From NCBI RefSeq assembly GCF_017573545.1, contig NZ_JAGEOK010000019.1, forward strand, positions 1 to 64,000: a stretch of DNA of 64,000 bases, given 5' to 3'. The notes beneath the pieces were generated by a model. The model was given only the letters and a program-made list of their open reading frames with translations, did no database searches and had not been told where the DNA came from. Made by a program: the position numbers and the translations under genes. Shown here piece after piece: positions 42,582 through 49,676 of the stretch (position 1 is the stretch's first letter; every line of letters begins with the position of its first letter). The stretch comes from Actinomadura nitritigenes. GTDB taxonomy: Bacteria; Actinomycetota; Actinomycetes; Streptosporangiales; Streptosporangiaceae.

Positions 42582-43102
42582 AAGGCGACCGCCACGTCAG
42601 GAACGCCCTGGCGCCGGTGCACGAGGCTCTGGCGGCCCGTGCCCGCGCCGAGGCCGCTCGCCTGATCGCCGAGGCCGAACGCGACGCGGCCGCCACCGTC
42701 GACGCGGCCCGCGCCGAAGCGGCCCGGATCCTCGACGACGCGCGTGCGGCCGGCCGCTCCGACGGGACGGCGGCCGCGGCGGCGGCGCGTTCCCAGGCCC
42801 GCGCCGCGTCACGGGAGATCATCCTGGGCGCGCGCAGGGAGGTGTACGAAGAGCTGCTGCGCAGGGTCCGTGCCGAGGTGCGAAGCCTCTTCGACGGGCC
42901 GGCGGCGGCGACGGCCGAACGGGCGCTGACGGCGAGGGCGCGCCGCCTGCTCGGCCCCGGAGCACTCGTCGAGCGGGCGGCCGGCGGCGGCCTGATCGCG
43001 CGCGGTCCCGACGCGGAACTGGACCTGTCCGCCGGCGCCCTCGCCGAGCGGGCGATGGCGGCACTGGGGAAGGAGGCGGCGGACCTGTGGACGCCGAAGT
43101 GA
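42578..43102 (+). CDS. ntpE: V/A-ATPase subunit E (peripheral stalk)
   Basis: 174 residues: a long N-terminal coiled coil (ALAARARAEAARLIAEAERD onwards to about residue 85) and a globular C-terminus (LLRRVRAEVRSLFDG, GGGLIARGPDAELDLSAGAL), as in subunit E. It overlaps subunit F by ATGA and subunit A by 16 bp. Confidence 0.82.
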   Translation: MKGDRHVRNALAPVHEALAARARAEAARLIAEAERDAAATVDAARAEAARILDDARAAGRSDGTAAAAAARSQARAASREIILGARREVYEELLRRVRAEVRSLFDGPAAATAERALTARARRLLGPGALVERAAGGGLIARGPDAELDLSAGALAERAMAALGKEAADLWTPK

Positions 43103-44595
43103 CCCGCGTCAACGGCCCCCTCGTGGAGATGGTGGGCCTGCGCGGCGCCGCCATGAACGACGTGGTCGAACTCGGCTCCGCCGCGCTTCCCGGCGAGATC
43201 GTCGCGCTGGAAGGCGAGACCGCCGCCGTCCAGGCCTATGAGTACACCGGCGGGCTCGCTCCCGGCGCCGCCGGCGGCACGACGGGCAGGGCCCTCTCCG
43301 CTCCGCTCGGCCCCCATCTGCTCGGCGGTGTCTTCGACGGGCTGCTGCGTCCGCTGGGCGACGCGGGGGTCCGGCTCGATCCGGCGACCCGCACCCTGAG
43401 GGCGGACATGCCCGGGGCGGAGTACTGGCCGATCAGGAAGCCGCGCCCCTATGCCGAACGGCTGGACGCCGACACGCCCCTCCACACGGGACAGCGCGTC
43501 ATCGACCTCCTCTTCCCCGTGCCGCGCGGCGGGACCGTCGCCGTCCCCGGCGGTTTCGGCACGGGCAAGACCATGCTCCTGCAGCAGGTCGCCAAATGGT
43601 GCGACGCCGACGTGATCGTCTACGTCGGCTGCGGTGAGCGCGGGAACGAGATGGCCGACGTCCTCGCCGAGCTGGCCGAGCTGGACGATCCGCGGACGGG
43701 CGGGCGCCTGGCCGACCGCACCGTCGTCATCGCCAACACCTCCAACATGCCGATGATGGCCCGCGAAGCCGGTGTCCACAGCGGTGTCACCGTGGCCGAG
43801 TACTTCCGCGACCAGGGAAAGGGCGCCGTGGTCATCGCCGACTCGACCTCGCGGTGGGCCGAGGCTCTGCGCGAGTTCGCCTCCCGGGCCGGCGAGCTGC
43901 CGGGGGAGGAGGGCTACCCGGCCGCGCTGCCGTCCGCGCTCGCCGCCTTCTACGAGCGGGCCGGGCGGGTCCGGACCCGCGGCGGCGCTGACGGGTCGGT
44001 CACCATCATCGGCGCGGTGTCCCCGCCGGGCGGCGACATGACCGAGCCCGTCACCGCCTACACCGAACGATTCGTGCGCGCGAGATGGAGTCTGGACAAG
44101 GACCTTGCGTACTCGCGCCACTATCCGGCGGTCTCCTGGTCGGGGTCGTTCGCGCGGGACGTCCCGGTGCTGGCGCGCAGCCACGCCGCCGCGGGCGACC
44201 CCGAATGGGCGCGGCGCCGGTCGCGGACGGCGAGCCTGCTCGCGGAGGCCGACCGCCTCACCGCCCTGGCCGAACTCGTCGGGACGAGCACCCTGCCCGG
44301 CACCGAGCGCGTGATGCTGCTGGCCGGTCGCCTGCTGCGGGAGGGCGTCCTTCAGCAGAGCGCACTCAGCCCCCATGACGCGTCCTGCTCGCCCGAGCGC
44401 ACCGCCGCGCTGGCCGACGCCGTCATCGCCGTGGTGGACCGCTGCCGCGACCTGGTGAGCGCGGGAGGCGACGTGGCGGCCGTCGAGGACCTCGACTACT
44501 CACCCCTTGTCCGCGCTCGTGAAGAGGCCCGCACCGTGACCGACGTCCAGGCCCGCCGGGACGCGATCCTGAGCAGGCTGGGCAGCCTGCCATGA
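43087..44595 (+). CDS. ntpA: V/A-ATPase catalytic subunit A, without the bulge domain
   Basis: 502 residues. P-loop GGFGTGKT at 155-162, ERGNEMADVL with the catalytic glutamate region, NTSNMPMMAREAG, and DSTSRWAEALREFA are intact. In ordinary A subunits (about 580 residues) the P-loop lies near residue 230-240. Here about 75 residues between the N-terminal barrel and the P-loop are absent, equal to the whole length difference. This is the region called the bulge or non-homologous domain, which contacts the peripheral stalks. GTG 43087 is used as start. Confidence 0.93.
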   Translation: MDAEVTRVNGPLVEMVGLRGAAMNDVVELGSAALPGEIVALEGETAAVQAYEYTGGLAPGAAGGTTGRALSAPLGPHLLGGVFDGLLRPLGDAGVRLDPATRTLRADMPGAEYWPIRKPRPYAERLDADTPLHTGQRVIDLLFPVPRGGTVAVPGGFGTGKTMLLQQVAKWCDADVIVYVGCGERGNEMADVLAELAELDDPRTGGRLADRTVVIANTSNMPMMAREAGVHSGVTVAEYFRDQGKGAVVIADSTSRWAEALREFASRAGELPGEEGYPAALPSALAAFYERAGRVRTRGGADGSVTIIGAVSPPGGDMTEPVTAYTERFVRARWSLDKDLAYSRHYPAVSWSGSFARDVPVLARSHAAAGDPEWARRRSRTASLLAEADRLTALAELVGTSTLPGTERVMLLAGRLLREGVLQQSALSPHDASCSPERTAALADAVIAVVDRCRDLVSAGGDVAAVEDLDYSPLVRAREEARTVTDVQARRDAILSRLGSLP

Positions 44596-46016
44596 CCGGA
44601 GAGGCGGGTGAGGCGCCGGGGCGGGAAACGGACCGCACCGCCTGGCCGAGGCCGGCCTTCACCCGGATAGCGCGGCTCCGCGGCCCCCTCATGATCGTGT
44701 CGGGTGCCGAGGACGTGGGGTGGGACGAGTTCGCCGAGATCCGGCTCGCCACGGGCGACAGGCGGCACGGGCTCGTCCTGGACACCGCCCGGGACCGCGT
44801 GCTGGTCCAGGTGCTGGAGGGCACCGGCGGAATGCACACCGAGGGCACCCGCGTCACCTTCAGCGGCGCGCCGATGCGCGTCCCGGTCGGTACGGCCTGG
44901 CTCGGGCGGGTCTGCGACGGGATGGGGCGGCCGCTGGACGGCGGGCCGCCGGTGCTGGGCGCCGCCGACGCCCCCGTCGCCGGTGTCCCGCTCAACCCCG
45001 TGCACCGCGACCCGCCCGCCGAGCCGGTGTTGACGGGGATCTCGGCCGTCGACGCGCTGACCACGCTCGCCAGGGGGCAGAAGCTGCCGATCTTCTCCCG
45101 GGCGGGGCTTCCCCACCTGGAACTGGCCGCCCAGATCGCGGCCCAGGCGTCGGCGGGCGACGAGCCGTTCTGCGTCGTGTTCGCCGCGATGGGCCTGACC
45201 CACGCCGACGCCGCCACCGTCCGCCGGATCCTGGAGGGCCGCTCCGCCGCCGGCGACCTGGTGCTGCTGCTCAACCTCGCCGACGCCCCCGTGATCGAAC
45301 GGATCCTCACGCCGCGCATCGCGCTGACCGTGGCCGAGCACCTCGCCTTCCAGGAGGGACGGCACGTCCTGGTGGTCATGGGCGACATGACGTCCTACTG
45401 CGAAGCGCTGCGGGAGGTGTCCTCCGCCCGCGGCGAGATCCCCGCCCGGCGCGCCTACCCCGGCTACCTCTACAGCGACCTGGCCTCCCTCTACGAACGG
45501 TGCGGACGCGTCCGCGGCCGCGCCGGCTCGGTCACGCTCATCCCCGTCCTGACCATGCCGGGCGGCGACATCACCCACCCCGTGCCCGACCTGACGGGCT
45601 ACATCACCGAGGGCCAGATCGTCCTGTCCGACGAACTGCACGCTCTCGGCGTCTACCCGCCGGTCGACCCGCTGGAGTCCCTGTCGCGGCTCATGCGCAA
45701 GGCCGCCGGCCCCGGCCGCACCCGCTCCGACCACCTCGACGTCGCCGCGCAGACGCTCGCGGCCCTCTCCGGGGCCCGGCACGCCCGTGAACTCGGCGAA
45801 CTCGTCGGGATCGGGGCCCTCAGCGAGACCGACCATCGCTACCTCGACTTCGAGCGGGCCTGCCGCCAGACCCTCATCGCACAAGGCAGATCCGAGTCCC
45901 GGCCACTGCGGCAGACCCTGGACAGGGCCTGGCGTGCGCTCGCGGCGCTGCCCCGAAGAGAGCTCACCATGCTGCCGAGCGAGACCATCGACGCCCACCT
46001 CGGGCGCGAACGATGA
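44592..46016 (+). CDS. ntpB: V/A-ATPase regulatory subunit B
   Basis: 474 residues. It has the B-subunit pattern without a P-loop: RIARLRGPLMIVSGAEDVGW, LTTLARGQKLPIFSRAGLPH, HVLVVMGDMTSYCEALREVS, YPGYLYSDLASLYERCGRVR. Length is normal (about 460-480). ATG overlaps the subunit A stop by 4 bases. Confidence 0.94.
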   Translation: MTGEAGEAPGRETDRTAWPRPAFTRIARLRGPLMIVSGAEDVGWDEFAEIRLATGDRRHGLVLDTARDRVLVQVLEGTGGMHTEGTRVTFSGAPMRVPVGTAWLGRVCDGMGRPLDGGPPVLGAADAPVAGVPLNPVHRDPPAEPVLTGISAVDALTTLARGQKLPIFSRAGLPHLELAAQIAAQASAGDEPFCVVFAAMGLTHADAATVRRILEGRSAAGDLVLLLNLADAPVIERILTPRIALTVAEHLAFQEGRHVLVVMGDMTSYCEALREVSSARGEIPARRAYPGYLYSDLASLYERCGRVRGRAGSVTLIPVLTMPGGDITHPVPDLTGYITEGQIVLSDELHALGVYPPVDPLESLSRLMRKAAGPGRTRSDHLDVAAQTLAALSGARHARELGELVGIGALSETDHRYLDFERACRQTLIAQGRSESRPLRQTLDRAWRALAALPRRELTMLPSETIDAHLGRER

Positions 46017-46618
46017 GCGCCGGCCCGCAGGGACGCGCCGGGCGGCTCTGGCACCGGCAGCGCATCGACGCGGCCGAAGCCGCCCTCGACCTCCTCCAGC
46101 GCAAGCTCGCCATCCTGCGCGGCGAGCAGGACGGACTCCACCGGCTCGCCGCCGCGACGGGCGACGAATGGGACCGCCGCTGCCGGGAGGCCGACCGGCT
46201 TCTCCTGCGCGCCCTCCTGCTGGGCGGGCGCCGCGTCCTGCCCCTCGCCTCGACCGGACGGCATGCCGAACTGACCGTGGAGCACGCCACCACGATGGGG
46301 GTGGACCACCCCGCGCACATCGCCTTCGACCTGCCGGACGAGTCCGGCCCGGCTCCGGGCAGCCCCGCTCTCGAACCCGCCCGGCGGGCATGCCGGGCCG
46401 CACTCGAAGCCGCCTGCGCGCACGCCGCCGCGAAGGCCGCGGCGGCCGTCATCGACGCCGAGGTCTCGGCGACGCGCCAGCGCATTCGCGCGATCGAACG
46501 CCGCCGCCTTCCCAGGCTGCGCTCCGCGCTCGACCGGATCGAGCTCTCCCTGGAGGAGCGCGAGCGTGAGGACGGCGCCCGCCTGCGCCTGCTCGCCGGC
46601 CGCGACGACCGCCCGTGA
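46013..46618 (+). CDS. ntpD: V/A-ATPase subunit D (central shaft)
   Basis: 201 residues, helical at both ends: N-terminal LDLLQRKLAILRGEQDGLHR is the classic long helix with the LLxxKRDxL-like pattern, and the C-terminal RIRAIERRRLPRLRSALDRI with EEREREDGARLRLL matches subunit D. It is the last gene of the operon, overlapping subunit B by ATGA. Confidence 0.85.
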   Translation: MSAGPQGRAGRLWHRQRIDAAEAALDLLQRKLAILRGEQDGLHRLAAATGDEWDRRCREADRLLLRALLLGGRRVLPLASTGRHAELTVEHATTMGVDHPAHIAFDLPDESGPAPGSPALEPARRACRAALEAACAHAAAKAAAAVIDAEVSATRQRIRAIERRRLPRLRSALDRIELSLEEREREDGARLRLLAGRDDRP

Positions 46619-46828
46619 TCCGGTCCGCCGAACGCCCGGGCTCGATCGGTCATCGCGGGGGAGGCGAGGATCCGCTGCGCGGGTGCGGATCAGGTGATCG
46701 CCCTCATGGATAGGACAATTTGGGGCGCAGGTGACATTCTCCTCGAGCCACTTGGAGCGTTCCGGGTACGTTCGTCCCAGATCGGCTCAACCGGGCGACT
46801 CACGTGAACATGAAGGAAGGTTTCCGTC
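46619..46828. promoter_or_regulatory. Gap with DevR-like box at 46765-46778
   Basis: GGTACGTTCGTCCC at 46765-46778 differs from an ideal GGGACGTTCGTCCC at one position and lies 50 bp before the ATG at 46829. No clear terminator for the ATPase operon was found. This is the last recognised box in the window. Confidence 0.5.
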
Positions 46829-47137
46829 ATGTCACTCCCGAACTCCATCTGCCCTTCGGTCCACCAAGGCGGCAGCGCCCTCCCACGTGATGCCTTAGGG
46901 GAGACAGGGGCGCTGGACGCGCATCGCGAGCGGATCGGGCGCTATCTGTCCGACACCCTGGTGCAGGAGATCTTCGAGGTCAGCCTGCGCCTGCACGGAG
47001 CGCTGCCGGAGATCGCCGACCCGGCCGCCGCCGAACGGGTCCGGGCCGCATTGGACGCGCTGGACGGAATGGTCAGACGGCTGCGCCTGGCCGTTTTCGA
47101 TCTCGACGCCGTCGCCGGGGACGCCACTGAACGCTGA
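46829..47137 (+). CDS. Stand-alone histidine-kinase dimerisation-like domain lacking the histidine
   Basis: 102 residues. From about residue 30, ERIGRYLSDTLVQEIFEVSL then a second helix VRAALDALDGMVRRLRLAVF matches the HisKA_3 dimerisation and phosphotransfer hairpin of DevS/DosT/NarX-type kinases (usual form ERxRIARDLHDTVIQRLF). The phospho-accepting His of LHD is Ser41 here (LSD). There is no sensor or ATPase domain. AAGGAAGG precedes the ATG. It might pair with a DevS-like kinase and hold it inactive, or be a structural remnant. The box upstream suggests regulated expression. Confidence 0.65.
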   Translation: MSLPNSICPSVHQGGSALPRDALGETGALDAHRERIGRYLSDTLVQEIFEVSLRLHGALPEIADPAAAERVRAALDALDGMVRRLRLAVFDLDAVAGDATER

Positions 47138-47153
47138 AGAGCTCGTGCGCCCC

Positions 47154-47182
47154 CGCCGGCGGCCTCGCCGAGGCCGCCGGCG
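47154..47182. terminator. Convergent hairpin terminator
   Basis: A perfect 14-bp inverted repeat (47154-47167 with 47169-47182) between convergent stops at 47137 and 47197. It marks the right edge of the stress island. Confidence 0.75.
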
Positions 47183-47196
47183 TTCGCGTCATCGGA

Positions 47197-48600
47197 TCAG
47201 CGCGCGGCGCCTGCTGCGGCAGGGCCTGCAGGAGCGATGTTCTGGTTCATGTGGAAGAGGTTGCCCGGGTCGTACACGTTCTTGACCGACACGAGCCGCT
47301 CGTAGTTCTCCTTGTAGGCGTCACGGAGGCGGGGCGCGTCGTCGCCGGCCATGAAGTTGACGTAGCCGCCTCGGGCGGAGTGCGGTTCCAGGGCCCGGTG
47401 GTAGTCCTTCACCCACCGGACGTTGTCGTCGTTCTCGGCCGGGTCGGGCCACATCCCGGCGATGACGGTCGCGAAGGTCGCATCGCGGTGGACGAAGGCG
47501 GTGGCGTCCGGCGCCGTCCGGTGGCAGGCCCCGTTGATCGGGTAGATGTGAACGGTCGAGTTGACGGCCGGCACCTGCGGGCCGTGCTCGACGTGTGCGG
47601 CGATGGCCCCGTCGGTCAGTTCGGAGGCGAACGCGGTCTTCCAGTAGTGCTGGAGACCCCGCGGGACCAGATCGTCGAACAGGCTGTTGAGCGCCGGGTA
47701 GGGCATCGGCGTGACCAGCTCGGCGACCCTGGGCGCCACCTCGCGGATCGGGGCGAGAGCGCTCTCCGCCTGCTCCAGCGGGCCCGCCCAGCACGCCACG
47801 ACGGCACAGAACGGCTTGCCGTGCTCGGATTCGGGGATGAACGGCAGCGGTGGGGCGATCTGGAAGGCGGGGAACATGCCCAGCTCCTCCCTCGCCTCGG
47901 TGATGTGGCCGCGGTAGAACTCGAGCACGTCGCGTGTCCTGTCCAGCGGAAAGAAGAACAAGCCCGCATAGACGTCGCTGATCGGGTGGAGGCGGTATTC
48001 GAACGAGGTCACCACGCCGAAGTTCCCGCCGCCTCCGCGCAGTGCCCAGAACAGATCCTCATGCTCCTTCTCGCTCGCCGTGAGGAAGCGCCCGTCCGCG
48101 GTGACGACGTCGGCGGAGATCAGATTGTCGGCCGACAGCCCGCGGCTACGGCTCAGGTGGCCGATGCCGCCGCCGAGCGTGAGGCCCGCGATTCCCGTCG
48201 TGGAGATGATCCCGCCCGTGGTGGCCAGCCCGAAGGCGTGCGTCGCGTGGTTGAAGTCCCCCCAGGTGCATCCGCCCTCGGCGCGCACCGTCCGGGTGTG
48301 CGGCTCGACCCGGACACTCCTCATCGTGGCCGAGAGGTCGATCACGACGCCGCCGTCGTTGGTGCCGAACCCGGGCACGCTGTGGGATCCCCCTCGCACC
48401 GAGAGATCGAGATCGTTCTCCCGCGCGAAGTCCACGGCCGCCATGACGTCGCCGGCGTCGGCGCACTCGACGATGACGCGCGGGCGGCGGTCGATCATGG
48501 CGTTGTGAACTCTGCGGGCCTCGTCGTAGCCGGCGTCATCCGCAGTGATGACGCGGCCACGCGCCTGTTCCCGCAGGAGCTCGATGGTGGGTCCCGGCAT
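47197..48600 (-). CDS. FAD-linked oxidoreductase, berberine-bridge-enzyme type
   Basis: 467 residues. PCMH FAD domain with VIVECADAGDVMAAVDFARE, RGGSHSVPGFGTNDGGVVID (the flavin-linking His) and AEGGCTWGDFNHATHAFG (a possible second covalent Cys); GGGIGHLSRSRGLSADNLIS follows. The C-terminus ends with the BBE motif YERLVSVKNVYDPGNLFHMNQNI. Substrates range from sugars to natural products. There is no biosynthetic cluster around it to narrow this. Confidence 0.9.
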   Translation of the reverse strand: MPGPTIELLREQARGRVITADDAGYDEARRVHNAMIDRRPRVIVECADAGDVMAAVDFARENDLDLSVRGGSHSVPGFGTNDGGVVIDLSATMRSVRVEPHTRTVRAEGGCTWGDFNHATHAFGLATTGGIISTTGIAGLTLGGGIGHLSRSRGLSADNLISADVVTADGRFLTASEKEHEDLFWALRGGGGNFGVVTSFEYRLHPISDVYAGLFFFPLDRTRDVLEFYRGHITEAREELGMFPAFQIAPPLPFIPESEHGKPFCAVVACWAGPLEQAESALAPIREVAPRVAELVTPMPYPALNSLFDDLVPRGLQHYWKTAFASELTDGAIAAHVEHGPQVPAVNSTVHIYPINGACHRTAPDATAFVHRDATFATVIAGMWPDPAENDDNVRWVKDYHRALEPHSARGGYVNFMAGDDAPRLRDAYKENYERLVSVKNVYDPGNLFHMNQNIAPAGPAAAGAAR

Positions 48601-48656
48601 GTCATCGCCCCTTTCGTCGATGTGGCCGACGTTTTCGTAACGGGGGGCGCCTGCCT

Positions 48657-49547
48657 TCATCGTTCGTTCTGCTGTGCGGGCACCACCGCCACCGGACATG
48701 GCGCCTCTTGCAGTGCCGCCTGGGTCACCGGTCCCAGGAGCATCTGGGGCGCCGAGCCGATCCCGCGGTCGCCCACCACCAGGAGGGAGGCGCCTTGAGC
48801 GGCGTTGATCAGGGCACGTCGCGGCGTGTCCACGACGAACTCCGCCTCCACCGGGATGTCGGGGAAGTCGTACTGCCACGGCCTGACGGCGTGCTCGAAC
48901 CGTGCTGTGGCCTCACGCCTGACCGCCTCGGGGTCGCTGAAGGGCGCGCGGTCCGGTCCGGGGAGCGCGGCGGGGTCCCACCAGCTGCACAGGGCGGTCA
49001 CCGATCCCTTGTGCAGAGCGGCCTCCTCGAAGGCGAACCCGAGCGCCGATTCGCTGGCCGGTGAGCCGTCCACGCCGACCACGATCCGTCCCCCGTCCGG
49101 GTGGGCGACGGGCGAGTCCGCCCGTACGACGATGACCGGCCGATCGGCGTGGGCCGCCATCTGGACCGCGGTGGAGCCGACCACGAGGCCCTCGAACCCG
49201 CCGTGCCCGCGGGCGCCGAGCACGACCAGGCGGGCGCTCCGGGAGGCCTTCAGCAGCATGGCCGAGGCCCACCCCCGTTCCAGCTCCCAGCGGACTTCCA
49301 GGTCTTCGGCCAGAGCGTGCGCCTTGCGCACGCCCTCGTCCGCCACGATCGCCCCCGCGCTCTGGACCACCTCCAGGGTGTCCTCGTCCGGCGGGCGAAG
49401 CGGGTAGGGCCAGTGCCATGCGTGGCAGATCGTGAGAGGGAGCCGGCGCAGCCGAGCCGCCTCCACGGCCCATTGGAGCGCCCGATCGCTGGCGGGGGAC
49501 CCGTCGTATCCGACCAGTACGGTGTCTGACCTGTGGTTCTGGTTCAT
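48657..49547 (-). CDS. Universal stress protein, tandem UspA domains
   Basis: 296 residues; starts after a short polar leader with TVLVGYDGSPASDRALQWAV; glycine loops GARGHGGFEGLVVGSTAVQM and GDRGIGSAPQMLLGPVTQAA; ends CPVAVVPAQQNER. It resembles the 17554 protein (shared CHxWxWPYP segment) more than the others. Upstream only a half-site (CGGACC at 49586) recalls the DevR-like box, so its regulation is unclear. Confidence 0.92.
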   Translation of the reverse strand: MNQNHRSDTVLVGYDGSPASDRALQWAVEAARLRRLPLTICHAWHWPYPLRPPDEDTLEVVQSAGAIVADEGVRKAHALAEDLEVRWELERGWASAMLLKASRSARLVVLGARGHGGFEGLVVGSTAVQMAAHADRPVIVVRADSPVAHPDGGRIVVGVDGSPASESALGFAFEEAALHKGSVTALCSWWDPAALPGPDRAPFSDPEAVRREATARFEHAVRPWQYDFPDIPVEAEFVVDTPRRALINAAQGASLLVVGDRGIGSAPQMLLGPVTQAALQEAPCPVAVVPAQQNER

Positions 49548-49676
49548 TTGCCGCCTCCCTTCGCGGCGGTTGTGTCCAGCCTCGCCGGACCGAAACCACA
49601 GGGGGCACCGGTCGCCCGGCGGGCCGTGACCTGGGCCGCCTCCTTCCTCTCGGCCGTCGGGTGATAGACGTGAAGC

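Noticed and set aside
39347..46618. Annotation as F-type ATP synthase
   Set aside because: The subunit set and order, the proteolipid next to a large subunit I, and the A/B sequences are of V/A type. No delta, b or F-type a subunits are present.
46719..46732. GGACAATTTGGGGC as a further DevR-like box
   Set aside because: Only one half-site is preserved and symmetry is poor. The better candidate for the same gene is at 46765.
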